Of a stretch of DNA of 64,000 bases, positions 44,698 to 53,111 are shown piece after piece (within the stretch, counting starts at the first letter, position 1; each line of letters starts with the position of its first letter). The stretch spans positions 558,001 through 622,000 of the forward strand of contig NZ_FNRX01000002.1 in NCBI RefSeq assembly GCF_900105195.1, in the 5' to 3' direction. This DNA comes from Rhodococcus pyridinivorans. Lineage in GTDB: Bacteria > Actinomycetota > Actinomycetes > Mycobacteriales > Mycobacteriaceae. Below the pieces are notes generated by a model. That model had not been told where the DNA came from. It did not search any database and was given only the letters and a program-made list of their open reading frames with translations. The translations under genes and the position numbers were made by a program.

Positions 44698-45420
44698 ATG
44701 GCCACCCTCACGCTCCGCGTCAGCGACGAGACCCGAGAGGAGCTTGAGGCGCTGGCCCAATCCAAGGGCACGACCGTCAGTGCATTGTTGCGGGACCAAA
44801 TCGATCAGTTGCTTGGTCGCGACGTGGAGATGCGTCGCGGCGATGTTCCTCAGTCACTGACGATGACCGAACGGCTGCTGCTCGCGAACCAGTCGAGGAT
44901 CTTGGCCGCTCTCGTGCCCGATGAGGCCGACTACTACGCACGGCGAAGCGAAACTCTCGAGGAAGGGTACGCCGGCGAGTACGGCGACGTGTTCGCTGCG
45001 GTCGGTCCGGAACTCACCCGCACCGAATGCGCCTTGGTCTGGGACTTGCTCGATATGTTCCGCGTCCTGGGCGCAAGCATCGAGGCGCTCAGCCCCGCTG
45101 ATCGAGCCGTCCTCGGGAAAGAACGCATCGACCGGCTGCAGTTCCGGGGATTCGACATCAGCGATGAGCTGGAAGGTCGACTGCTGTCATATGTGCAGTA
45201 TCTGGTGCGCGGAAGGAGATGGTCGGAAATCGGTCCACGACTGGGGGAGATCGGCGACGACGGCAACTCTCATCACCGCTGTTTACCCTTTTACCGACTT
45301 CTGCTGGACACCTACCGGCCGATCATCACCGCCCGCGCCAAAAGCCGGGGATATTCTCTCGATGCCTATCGTCTCGACCTCGAAGAGCTCATCGAGTTGG
45401 CGGAGGTCAGCTTCCGATGA
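44698..45420 (+). CDS. YfbU-family protein with N-terminal ribbon-helix-helix domain
   Basis: A 240-residue protein. Residues 1-50 are a ribbon-helix-helix DNA-binding domain (TLTLRVSDETREELEALAQS, ALLRDQIDQLLG). Residues 55-240 match YfbU (SLTMTERLLLANQSRILAAL, LTRTECALVWDLLDMFRVL, IDRLQFRGFDISDELEGRLL). GGAGG lies 5 nt before the ATG at 44698; an earlier ATG four codons upstream overlaps the ribosome site. YfbU is an uncharacterised helical family that also appears in defence and toxin-antitoxin settings. The RHH head and the palindrome-rich promoter suggest self-regulation, with the DUF3800 gene 138 bp downstream as possible partner. Confidence 0.8.
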   Translation: MATLTLRVSDETREELEALAQSKGTTVSALLRDQIDQLLGRDVEMRRGDVPQSLTMTERLLLANQSRILAALVPDEADYYARRSETLEEGYAGEYGDVFAAVGPELTRTECALVWDLLDMFRVLGASIEALSPADRAVLGKERIDRLQFRGFDISDELEGRLLSYVQYLVRGRRWSEIGPRLGEIGDDGNSHHRCLPFYRLLLDTYRPIITARAKSRGYSLDAYRLDLEELIELAEVSFR

Positions 45421-45558
45421 CGCGGATCTGCATAGAATCCGCAACTGCGGGCGTAGGTCTGAAAGCCATAGGGTCGGGAGCTAACGTCACCGACACAGCG
45501 ACTACCTGGTTCAACTCCCGGACTCACTTTGCCCCCTCCACTGACAAGATCCCCGCCT

Positions 45559-46065
45559 GTGCACGCCTTCATCGATGAGTCCAAACGTGACGGCTACATG
45601 CTCTGCGCTGTCACCGTCGCCGCCGGCGACATCGCGGCTCTACGTAAGCAGGTGGATGCACTGCGTCCGCGAGGCAGTGCACGGATCCACATGAAGTCTG
45701 TCAGCAAGAAGGACGCGCCGAAGCTGGTCACCGAGGTAGCAAAGCTCGACGCCGCCAGCCGCCTTTACATCGTGAAATCGGGCAAGATGCCCGAACGAAG
45801 CGCTCGCGATCTCACTCTCGGGGCCGCTGTTCGCGATCTGGCCACGCTCTCGGTGAGCCGGGTCCTCATCGAATCTTGCAACCAGGACCGGGAAGACAAC
45901 CGGACGATCCGCGACGCCTTGGGCGCCGAGGCGCCGTTCGTCTACGACCATGCTTCACCGAGCGATCCACTGTTATGGCTCCCCGATATCCACGCATGGG
46001 CCTGGGGTCGCGGGGGGCAGATGAGAGCGAAAATTGCGCACCGAATCGAGGTGTTCAGGCTTTAA
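45559..46065 (+). CDS. DUF3800-family protein (RNase H-like fold)
   Basis: A 168-residue protein. HAFIDESKRDGYMLCAVTV gives the first acid of the DUF3800 RNase H-like core, SRVLIES the second, and LWLPDIHAW the Asp near the end. These acids are expected to bind metal ions. GTG 45559 is chosen because it starts immediately before the conserved strand. A second homologue, broken by a frameshift, is present at 51168-51690. DUF3800 genes are common in mobile and defence regions, but their activity is not established. A strong 16-bp terminator begins 5 nt after the stop. Confidence 0.72.
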   Translation: MHAFIDESKRDGYMLCAVTVAAGDIAALRKQVDALRPRGSARIHMKSVSKKDAPKLVTEVAKLDAASRLYIVKSGKMPERSARDLTLGAAVRDLATLSVSRVLIESCNQDREDNRTIRDALGAEAPFVYDHASPSDPLLWLPDIHAWAWGRGGQMRAKIAHRIEVFRL

Positions 46066-46069
46066 GAAC

Positions 46070-46104
46070 AAGAAGAACCCCACCCGTGGGGTGGGGTTCT
46101 TCTT
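46070..46104. terminator. Strong terminator-like hairpin after the DUF3800 gene
   Basis: A perfect 16-bp stem (46070-46085 with 46089-46104) has a 3-nt loop, an A-rich left side and a CTTCTT right side. It begins 5 nt after the DUF3800 stop and faces the decayed minus-strand gene at 46203, so it can serve both directions. Confidence 0.85.
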
Positions 46105-46202
46105 GAGCATGATGGGCGCGCAAGGCTGGAAACCGCTAGCTGGAGCTGCCCCACAGGGGTCCTTACGCTCCGGAGACCTCCTACACGAACCACTTCCCTC
46201 GG

Positions 46203-46923
46203 CTATTGCCTCGGGCACCCCAAACGGTACCACCATCCACCACTCAGGGACTTGCTCGTCTCACTTCCTCGATCTCCCCCCGGGCCGATCATGACTAAGA
46301 CGTGTGCAAGCGAGTCGACGATCTTCAATGTCTCGACCGCGACCGTCATCACGCGACGGATGAGGTCGACTACGTAGGTGGGGTTCTCGTGTTCGTCGCA
46401 CGAGTCGTTGGGGTCGTTGACTATCCTGGATGTTCTGTCGGTCTTGGCCTGGTAGCGGTGGTCGATGCTCCATGCCAACGCCGACCGAGACCCGAGCATG
46501 TATCGCTCAGCGACCTCCGGGATACCGGTGATGGTGACCTTCAGGTTGTAGACGATGGTGGTGCGGTCGTCGACGTCCTGCCGGTCTCGGGGTCCTTCTC
46601 CTTGGCCTACTTGAGCTTCGACACCCGCTGTGTCTCACGATCCTCCGCAGTGGCCTCCTTCTTGACCTGCATATCTAGGCCTTACGGCTGCGCAGTCTCG
46701 GAATTCACGTGCAGGTCTGCGAGGCGACGGCCGACGGCTGCGACTGCTCGAACCGATCCCGAGTCTTCGGGTTCGGGATGTGCGGAAGCATTTTCTTCAA
46801 GTCCGCCGCGTAGGTTTCGCGGTAGATCGGGTCGTAGAGCAGGCCGTAGACATAGTAGAAGACGTCGTCCTTACTCACCTGGTCGCCGACCGCGCCGCGG
46901 TAGGAAGTACAGCTAATCTTCAC
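46203..46923 (-). pseudogene. C-terminal remnant of a type ISP restriction-modification/helicase gene
   Basis: Two minus-strand pieces belong to one decayed gene. The upstream piece (46705-46923) reads VSKDDVFYYVYGLLYDPIYR and ETYAADLKKMLPHIP. The downstream piece (46203 to about 46600) reads TTIVYNLKVTITGIPEVAERY, LGSRSALAWSIDHRYQAKTD, VNDPND and VMTVAVETLKIV. Both match the C-terminal segment that ends type ISP/DEAD-helicase methyltransferase-nuclease polypeptides of over 1,500 residues. Stops and a frameshift separate them, and the helicase, nuclease and methylase domains are absent. The remnant ends just before the promoter of gajA, suggesting that Gabija replaced or interrupted a restriction system. 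Confidence 0.65.
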
Positions 46924-46945
46924 AAGTCGAGGCTACGGTGTCTCC

Positions 46946-48634
46946 GTGAGATTGAGCCGAATCGCGGTCAAGAACTTCCGCAACCTTGTCGATATCGATG
47001 TTCCACTGACCCGCCATACTGTGATCGTTGGCGAGAATCGGTCTGGCAAGAGCAACCTGCTGCACGCGATGCGACTTGTTCTCGACAACACGCTGTCAGG
47101 CGACCAGCGACGGTTGCGGCCAGAGGACTTCTGGGATGGGCTTAAGGCTGCAGACGGAGACCCGACCAGCAGCGGTGAGATAGTCGAAGTGTCCCTGGAA
47201 GTCACCGATTTCGAGGATGAAGCCTCCGTCGTCACAACTCTCGGCGATGCGCTCGTGACTGGAAGTCCGTTGACCGCTCGGCTCACCTATCGGTGGGAGC
47301 CCGATCCGCGGGTCGATAAGGAGGTGGTCTACCGAGCGCGCCTGTACGGAGGCGCCGCCGAACGGCCCATTTTTGCCGGAGACGTGCGTGATCGCCTAAT
47401 CACCGTGTTCATGCACGCTCTCCGCGATGTCGAGAGCGACGTCAAGAGTTGGCGCCGATCGCCGCTTCGAGCGCTTCTCGAAGCGGCTTCCCAGAGTGCA
47501 TCCCCTGCCGACCTCGAAAAGGTCCACAAGGCCATGAAGGCAGCAAACGACACCCTGAACAAGCTGGACCCGCTCGTCACGCTGAGTAACGACATCTCCA
47601 CCAGCACTACAGCCGCCGTCGGGGCGGACCAGGGGTTGGAAGCGACCTTGGCCGCGGCACCCCCGGATCCACGAAGGCTCATACGGGCAATGCAACTGTT
47701 CGTCGACGGCACTGCCCAACGGCAGCTAACCGGCACCAGCCTTGGGGCGTTGAACGTTCTGTACTTCTCGCTACTCGAGTTGCAGCTCAAGCAACGATTG
47801 GAGAGTTCGGAGGTCGCGCATGTGCTACTCGCCATCGAAGAACCTGAGGCGCACCTGCATCCGCATCTCCAGCGATTGCTGTTCAAACATCTGCAGCAGG
47901 ATGACGTCAACCGATCAACAGTCGTCACTACCCATTCGCCGCACATCGCGAGCGCGACCTCAGCACGGAACCTGGTCATGCTGCGCGCGACACCCGGCGG
48001 CACCGTTGCACACGCAGCTGCTGAGGCGGACATGGCCCAGGACGAGTGGGACGACATCGACCGGTACCTGGACGCGACTCGCTCGGAACTTGTCTTCGCC
48101 CGGCGGGTACTGCTCGTCGAAGGCGTCGCCGAGCAGCTCATGGTCCCCGCCCTCGCACGCACGATTGGCGTGGACCTGGACAAGGTTGGTATCTCGGTGT
48201 GCGCCATCGGCGGAACCCATTTCGCTGCATACATCAAGCTGTGCCGGGCACTGGGCATCCCGTGGGCAGTACTGACCGACGGAGACCCCGACATCAAGGT
48301 CACCGGTGCTCGCCGCAAGCAGCTGCTGGAGCAGAAAATCGGCGCGGACCCGGACGCCATTTTCGTCGGTGCAACTACGTTCGAGCACGACATCATCGTG
48401 GCATCGGACTCGAATCGGTCCGCGATCGTTGCGCTGCTGACCGACCTTCTCGACGACACCGAGGACACCCGAACCGTGAAAGCCTGGGAGCAAGTGACTC
48501 CAGGAGTGAAGGAGTTCCTCGACATGATCTCGACGATCGGCGGCAAGGGACGCTGGGCACAACGGTTGGCAAGCACGCAACTTTGCCCGCCGGCGCATCT
48601 TGCCGCCGCACTCGAGTGTCTGCTGGAGTCTTGA
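46946..48634 (+). CDS. gajA: GajA-like OLD nuclease of a Gabija defence system
   Basis: A 562-residue protein, close to the roughly 580 residues of known GajA. It has an ABC-type ATPase with Walker A GENRSGKSN (about 29-37), Walker B AIEEPEAHLHP (about 297) and VTTHSPHIAS. A TOPRIM nuclease follows, with VLLVEGVAEQLM (about 390) and the acidic pair in VLTDGDPD (about 445). GajA cuts DNA site-specifically and is held inactive by cellular nucleotides until phage replication depletes them. GTG 46946 lies 6 nt after a TACGGT -10 box, a leaderless start. A UvrD-like helicase gene follows after 3 nt, giving the complete two-gene system. Confidence 0.82.
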   Translation: MRLSRIAVKNFRNLVDIDVPLTRHTVIVGENRSGKSNLLHAMRLVLDNTLSGDQRRLRPEDFWDGLKAADGDPTSSGEIVEVSLEVTDFEDEASVVTTLGDALVTGSPLTARLTYRWEPDPRVDKEVVYRARLYGGAAERPIFAGDVRDRLITVFMHALRDVESDVKSWRRSPLRALLEAASQSASPADLEKVHKAMKAANDTLNKLDPLVTLSNDISTSTTAAVGADQGLEATLAAAPPDPRRLIRAMQLFVDGTAQRQLTGTSLGALNVLYFSLLELQLKQRLESSEVAHVLLAIEEPEAHLHPHLQRLLFKHLQQDDVNRSTVVTTHSPHIASATSARNLVMLRATPGGTVAHAAAEADMAQDEWDDIDRYLDATRSELVFARRVLLVEGVAEQLMVPALARTIGVDLDKVGISVCAIGGTHFAAYIKLCRALGIPWAVLTDGDPDIKVTGARRKQLLEQKIGADPDAIFVGATTFEHDIIVASDSNRSAIVALLTDLLDDTEDTRTVKAWEQVTPGVKEFLDMISTIGGKGRWAQRLASTQLCPPAHLAAALECLLES

Positions 48635-48637
48635 ACC

Positions 48638-50395
48638 ATGATGGGACTGCGGCAGGCGATAGCCGAGCTGGAGAAGAACCCCAGGCAGCGGGAAGCATTC
48701 CACCACGACGGTCACTGCGTCGTCCTCGCCCCACCTGGCAGCGGTAAGACGAAACTGTTGACTACAAAGGCGGTCTGGCTGGCAAACAACGCTGTCGACC
48801 CGGGCCGCGGACTGGCATGCATCACGCTCACGAACCCGGCTGCAACCGAGCTGCGCACCCGAATCAGACACCTCGGGCAGCCAGTCGGACGCACGGTCAC
48901 CGTCGGCACAGTCCACTCGTTCGCCTGGTCGCACATCATCCGGCCATTCGCCTCTGCAGCGGGGTACCCGGAGTGGTCGAAGTACACACTGGCACCGCAC
49001 GGCGAGACCACTGCCGCGATGCGAGAAGCCATCCGCCGAGTGTTCAGCCCGCACGAGGACACCCGCAATGTGGGCTCGACGGTCAAGCGCAACCGCAAGC
49101 TGTGCCTCGCCGAGGACGGATGGAACGCCACAGGCCCACGCATCCGCACGGTAGCCCGTGAGTACGAACGCCTGCTGCGGGGCAGAGGGTACGTCGACTT
49201 CGAGGACGTCATCGCCATGGCGGCACGCCTGGTCGAGGGATACCCCTTCGTGAGAACGGTTCTTCATGCCCGCTACCCGTACTTGATGGTCGATGAATAC
49301 CAGGACCTCGCGCCAGGGCTGCACCGCATCGTCACCGCGCTCTCGTTCGATGACGGGCACACGACGCTTTTCGCTGTGGGTGACCCGGATCAAGCCATCT
49401 ACGGATGGACCGGCACCCGACCGGAGCTCCTGCTTGAGCTCGCCGGGCACGAGTCCGTTCACCGGGTAGATCTGCGTATCAACTATCGATGTGGGGCGCT
49501 CATCGCGGCGGCGGGTCGCCGAATCCTCGGTGGTGACAGGCCCGAGGTCGTGACGTCCCGAGAGGGCGGTTCCGTTACCACACGATGCGAACCAGGCGGA
49601 TTGGACGCCCAGGCGAACTACATAGCCAGCCGGATTGTGGAGTTGCACGCAGACGAGATTCCGCTGCACGAAGTTGCCGTGCTGGCTCCCACCCACGACG
49701 ACTGCGACGAGCTCGTCATTACTCTTCGAAATCACGGCATACCGGTGGCTTGGCGAGCAGATTCATACTTGTCAACGCCGCTGACGATCACGTTGGAGTC
49801 CTTTGCCGCGTGGGCTTCCTGTGGCCGCGAGGACAGCGGCTACAGGCTGGGTGACCTTCTGGATCAGTGGCAACAGCTCGGTGACGGACAGGCTCTGCGA
49901 TCTGGCACAGATGATGTCGTCGCAGTTCTCCTCGCTGCGGCGGCGGACACCTCCGCGGGCGAGTTCGTCGAGACTGTCGTTGCGATTATGGAGTCAATTG
50001 GAGCTCTGAACGCTCTCAGGTCGGACGATGCCAACGAACTCGTCAATATGCGTGAAGCCCTGGGCCCTTCCGGGGGGATGGCCCACTTTTCCGTGCGCGA
50101 CCTGGGCCGTCTTCGCCTTCGGGACGGACGCGTCGAGGTATCGACCATGTCCGCGAGCAAGGGACTGGAGTTCGATCATGTCTTCATCGCAGCGCTGGAA
50201 CAGGGCAAGCTCCCGTTCTACTCGTCCGTTCGAGGGTCGGCAGAATGGGAAGAGGACCGACGCAAGTTCTACGTCTCGTTCACCCGGGCCCGAGAAACGG
50301 TCGAGATTCTCTACTCCGGTTGGTACACGGCGCCATGGGGCGGTCGGAAAAGCAACGGACCAAGCGTGTTCCTACGCGAATCTGGATTGGTTTAG
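48638..50395 (+). CDS. gajB: GajB-like UvrD/Rep helicase of a Gabija defence system
   Basis: A 585-residue superfamily 1A helicase. Walker A is VLAPPGSGKTK (about 30-40), the DExx box is MVDEYQDLAPG (about 216), motif III FAVGDPDQAIYGWTG (about 246), motif V MSASKGLEFDHVFI and motif VI YVSFTRARE (about 546). In Gabija, GajB binds DNA ends and helps GajA activity. The start ATG 48638 is 3 nt after the gajA stop; a second ATG follows at once. It is about 90 residues longer than commonly described GajB proteins, with the extra length mostly between motifs IV and V. No terminator is visible downstream. Confidence 0.82.
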   Translation: MMGLRQAIAELEKNPRQREAFHHDGHCVVLAPPGSGKTKLLTTKAVWLANNAVDPGRGLACITLTNPAATELRTRIRHLGQPVGRTVTVGTVHSFAWSHIIRPFASAAGYPEWSKYTLAPHGETTAAMREAIRRVFSPHEDTRNVGSTVKRNRKLCLAEDGWNATGPRIRTVAREYERLLRGRGYVDFEDVIAMAARLVEGYPFVRTVLHARYPYLMVDEYQDLAPGLHRIVTALSFDDGHTTLFAVGDPDQAIYGWTGTRPELLLELAGHESVHRVDLRINYRCGALIAAAGRRILGGDRPEVVTSREGGSVTTRCEPGGLDAQANYIASRIVELHADEIPLHEVAVLAPTHDDCDELVITLRNHGIPVAWRADSYLSTPLTITLESFAAWASCGREDSGYRLGDLLDQWQQLGDGQALRSGTDDVVAVLLAAAADTSAGEFVETVVAIMESIGALNALRSDDANELVNMREALGPSGGMAHFSVRDLGRLRLRDGRVEVSTMSASKGLEFDHVFIAALEQGKLPFYSSVRGSAEWEEDRRKFYVSFTRARETVEILYSGWYTAPWGGRKSNGPSVFLRESGLV

Positions 50396-51167
50396 CGAGT
50401 GGCGCCCCTCCTGACTCAGTTGACATAAGAGCGCCCTATCGGCAGGGGAGGGGCGATGCACGCAGGGCATGCTTCGCACGCACAGCGTGCAGTGCAAGCA
50501 TCGCGATGCAAGGCGTGCATCGCCGTTTCTCTGGTTGGCAGGTGGATCCTCGCTGGGGTTCCTCACCCCGAACAGCGATCGCCTCCACGCAAGCATCCCT
50601 GCCGCAAGAGGTACGGCGGGTATGTCGGAGCTATTGTGAAAGAAAGACTTTCGGCTCGGAGGGCCGCAACTCTCGCAGCCGGCATCATTGTTGCGAATTC
50701 ACCTTCTCTGTGACCTCGGTCAACCCTCGTGGCGTGCCCACCTGATGCGGTGAACGTCGAGATCGCCGAGCCTTGCCTGCAATTCGTGTACGAACAACCT
50801 GGCCGCGACATCGCGGCGCGCATCGCGCCGCCATCCGTGCCGGTCTTCAATCCGGCGAAGGCAACCATTTTCTGGGAAGCGATGAAGCTTCCCGTTCGCT
50901 GGAGCAGGAAAGTGGACCCACCGCATGGCCCTTGTGACACTGAACAGCCGGATCGACCGAGTTCCGCCTGCGAATCCGGTACAAGCAGCGGTATTGGCGT
51001 CGACCGCGCGGCCCGCGCACCGTCACCACCTCCGAAGCTACGCACGATTACGCACGTAGTTGCGCACACTCGCCGGCTCTGGCATCGTGGACTGTGCCCA
51101 GGGCAGTAGCACTGGTGAAGTGAACCCGGCAGCCTTCCGGACGGTTGGTGAGCCGGGTTTCGCGTTT
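50396..51167. other. Non-coding region after gajB
   Basis: No supported gene in 772 bp. The part 50451-50520 is full of short palindromic words (GCATGC, GATGCACGC with GCGTGCATC, and GCACGC-ACA-GCGTGC at 50476-50490). The same GCACGC-N3-GCGTGC dyad recurs at 51811-51825 beyond the DUF3800 pseudogene. The remainder shows nothing I can name. Confidence 0.45.
50476..50490. repeat. Dyad GCACGC-N3-GCGTGC, copy 1
   Basis: A perfect 6-bp inverted repeat with a 3-nt centre lies within a larger nested palindromic cluster (50455-50520). It is about 80 nt past the gajB stop and about 680 nt from the DUF3800 pseudogene. Confidence 0.45.
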
Positions 51168-51690
51168 CTATTCCACGGTCATCGTCTTGCCGATCAGCGG
51201 CCGCACGCGAGCGGGCCATTCGCCCCCTTGGTCCAGGCACCACGCGACCGCGTCCGGAATCCACAGCATCGGTTCTTGTTTGGCCCGCAGATGGTGATAG
51301 GTCAGCTGGTCACGCAGCCCGTGCTTGCCGGTGGCCTCGAACAAGATTCGCCGGTCGGACTTGACCGTCGAATCGTCCTGCTCGAGCAACCAACCGGGAG
51401 AGCGGTATCTCGGCCAGGTCGCCGACGAGTGCTTCGAGGCATCGGGGACGTCCGATTTTGGGTGCGAGTTCGGCCGCATGGTAGACGCGGACGTGTATAT
51501 CCAAGGTCACCAACGCCGAGCAGATCGCACGCCGACGTGTGTCGCGTTCGGACTTGAAGTGAATGCGTTCTTGGCCTTTCAGTCGCAACGCCGTCAATGT
51601 CCGACGGGCCTGGTCCAGCACGGACGGGTCGGCTACCGCAGCGACCACCATGATGCCGCGGACGGTGTTTTCGTCGATGAAGGCCTGCAC
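51168..51690 (-). pseudogene. Frameshifted DUF3800-family gene
   Basis: The minus-strand GTG at 51690 opens VQAFIDENTVRGIMVVAAVA and continues to AEIPLSRL; there the frame must change by one base to carry on with WLLEQDDSTVKSDRRILFEA. It then runs to LWIPDAVAWCLDQGGEWPAR and the stop at 51168. The three acids of the fold (FIDEN, LLEQ, IPDAVAW) match those of the intact homologue at 45559. The slip point lies in the AACCAACC stretch around 51388-51396 (+ strand). A single-base insertion is the simplest cause; programmed frameshifting is less likely. Confidence 0.68.
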
Positions 51691-51714
51691 GGCTACCGAG
51701 CCTAGAACGGGCAC

Positions 51715-52017
51715 GATTACCGTCTGCCGGGCCTACGCTGAGACCGGCAAGGCGAGCTGACATGCAGGTCTTCTATGGCAGGAACAGTGCGTGCACGCAT
51801 TGCACGCATTGCACGCGGAGCGTGCGACGCAGCCCTTGCCAGCGTTGCTGGCGGCGAGTGTCGATCGTCAGCATAAGCAGTACCGATGTGACGTGTGCGT
51901 CTCGTGCCGAGGGGCCGAGCCCGGTAGGGAACGGGAATGAGTACCGAGAGCTGTCGATCAGGTGTCCAGGGTTGGCCGCCCAGTCAGGAGTCTTTGCAAC
52001 CGTTTGGGTCTCGGCGA
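51715..52017. other. Non-coding region at the right edge of the island
   Basis: No supported gene. At 51792-51816 the 9-mer TGCACGCAT occurs twice in tandem and then in part. It runs into a dyad GCACGC-GGA-GCGTGC (51811-51825). The rest of the 303 bp shows nothing I can name. Confidence 0.45.
51792..51825. repeat. Tandem TGCACGCAT repeats and dyad GCACGC-N3-GCGTGC, copy 2
   Basis: Two exact 9-bp units plus seven bases of a third (51792-51816) overlap an inverted repeat (51811-51816 with 51820-51825). The dyad has the same arms and spacing as the one at 50476-50490. The two copies flank the frameshifted DUF3800 gene. Confidence 0.55.
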
Positions 52018-52176
52018 TCAGCGGCGAGCGTCACGCCGAGGTGCGCGGGGGTTTGAGTCGGGTTCGGCATGGTCGAAGGGTTCGCCGGTCAGTGCTTCGA
52101 CCACTGCGGCGAGGTCGGTGTCGGTGAGATCGTTGTTGTCGGCGACGGGGTCGACGGTCTTGCGGCGGTAGGTCAT
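52018..52176 (-). CDS. Small hypothetical protein downstream of fdhD
   Basis: A 52-residue polar protein (begins MTYRRKTVDPVADNNDLTDT, ends in an Arg-rich tail) encoded 65 nt after the fdhD stop on the same strand. AGGA lies about 10 nt before the ATG. An earlier in-frame start at 52224 would add 16 residues. I recognise no family. It may be the last gene of the formate dehydrogenase operon, but it could be a chance open frame. Confidence 0.4.
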   Translation of the reverse strand: MTYRRKTVDPVADNNDLTDTDLAAVVEALTGEPFDHAEPDSNPRAPRRDARR

Positions 52177-52241
52177 CTGGAAGTCCTGTGCTCGATGGGG
52201 GTGTCTATCTGTGTTCGCATCCACATGGTCTGAGGGGCGGG

Positions 52242-53111
52242 TCAGCTAGAACTCTGGTGCGGGGATGACGCGTTGATGGATCGGTCGCAGCTGTGGAGCC
52301 GGTTCGGGTGGGTGTAGATGTTCATGGTGTCCCCGCGAAGGAATCCCACGAGGGTCAGTCCGGCGTCGTGGGCGAGGTCGATGGCCAGGGATGAGGGGGC
52401 GGAGACGGCGGCCAGGATGGGGATGCCGGCCATGACGGCTTTCTGGGTCAGTTCGAAGGAGGCGCGGCCGCTCACGACCAAAACGGTGCGCCGCAGCGGC
52501 AGCCGCCGATGCTCGATGGCCCAGCCGATGATTTTGTCGACGGCGTTGTGCCGTCCGACGTCTTCGCGCAGGGCGAGCAGGTCACCGTCGGTGGTGAACA
52601 GGCCGGCGGCGTGCAGCCCGCCGGTGCGGTCGAAGGTCGTCTGGGCGTGCCGGAGCGTGTCCGGCATCGTCGCCAGGACGTCCGGATCGACGACGATCGG
52701 GTCGTGGGCGGGGGAGTGGCGGGTGCGTTGGCGGATCGCGTCGAGGGAGGCCTTGCCGCACACGCCGCACGAGGAGGTGGTGTAGAAGTTGCGTTCGAGC
52801 CCGGTCTCGGGCAGGTCGATGCCGGGGGCGAGGTCGATGTCGAGGACGTTGTAGGTGTTGCGTCCGTTCTCGTCTGTGCTGTTGCAGTAGCGGATCGCGG
52901 TGATGTCGTCGCGGTCGGTGATGATTCCTTCGGTGAGCAGGAAGCCTTGGGCGAGTTCGATGTCGGAGCCGGGGGTGCGCATCGTGACCGCGAGTGCGGT
53001 GCCGTTGAGGCGGAGTTCGAGGGGTTCTTCGACGACCACGGTGTCCGGCCGCACCGACCGGTGTTGCGCCTCGAGTCGGGTGATCCGCGTGCGGGTGGTT
53101 ACTCGTCCCAT
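52242..53111 (-). CDS. fdhD: FdhD, formate dehydrogenase accessory sulfurtransferase
   Basis: A 289-residue FdhD protein. The sulfur-carrying loop [10 protein letters not shown] is near 113-122. The conserved [12 protein letters not shown] and [18 protein letters not shown] are present. FdhD takes sulfur from a cysteine desulfurase and gives it to the bis-MGD cofactor, a step needed for activity of formate dehydrogenase. GAGGA lies about 12 nt before the ATG at 53111. It is downstream of the FdhF-type gene on the same strand, with a 52-codon gene between that overlaps its start by 13 nt. The enzyme maturing its neighbour is the expected partner. Confidence 0.9.
   Translation of the reverse strand: MGRVTTRTRITRLEAQHRSVRPDTVVVEEPLELRLNGTALAVTMRTPGSDIELAQGFLLTEGIITDRDDITAIRYCNSTDENGRNTYNVLDIDLAPGIDLPETGLERNFYTTSSCGVCGKASLDAIRQRTRHSPAHDPIVVDPDVLATMPDTLRHAQTTFDRTGGLHAAGLFTTDGDLLALREDVGRHNAVDKIIGWAIEHRRLPLRRTVLVVSGRASFELTQKAVMAGIPILAAVSAPSSLAIDLAHDAGLTLVGFLRGDTMNIYTHPNRLHSCDRSINASSPHQSSS

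Noticed and set aside
45500..45535. T-arm-like sequence GGTTCAACTCCCGG suggesting a tRNA gene or att site
   Set aside because: No matching 5' acceptor strand, anticodon arm or D arm can be folded upstream, and the T stem has a mismatch.
46034..46294. 86-codon plus-strand open frame running through the terminator hairpin
   Set aside because: It starts inside the DUF3800 gene and translates a strong terminator stem; nothing in it resembles a protein family.
50456..50713. 85-codon plus-strand open frame after gajB
   Set aside because: It is built over the palindromic GCATGC/GCACGC cluster, is Cys/His/Arg-rich by composition, and has no ribosome site.
51792..51816. Possible CRISPR-like repeats
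   Set aside because: The units are only 9 bp, directly tandem and without spacers; no cas genes are present anywhere in the window.
35378..52017. Direct-repeat attachment sites bounding the accessory island
   Set aside because: I compared the A+T-rich left edge with the right edge by eye and found no shared repeat of useful length; a computed self-alignment would be needed to exclude one.
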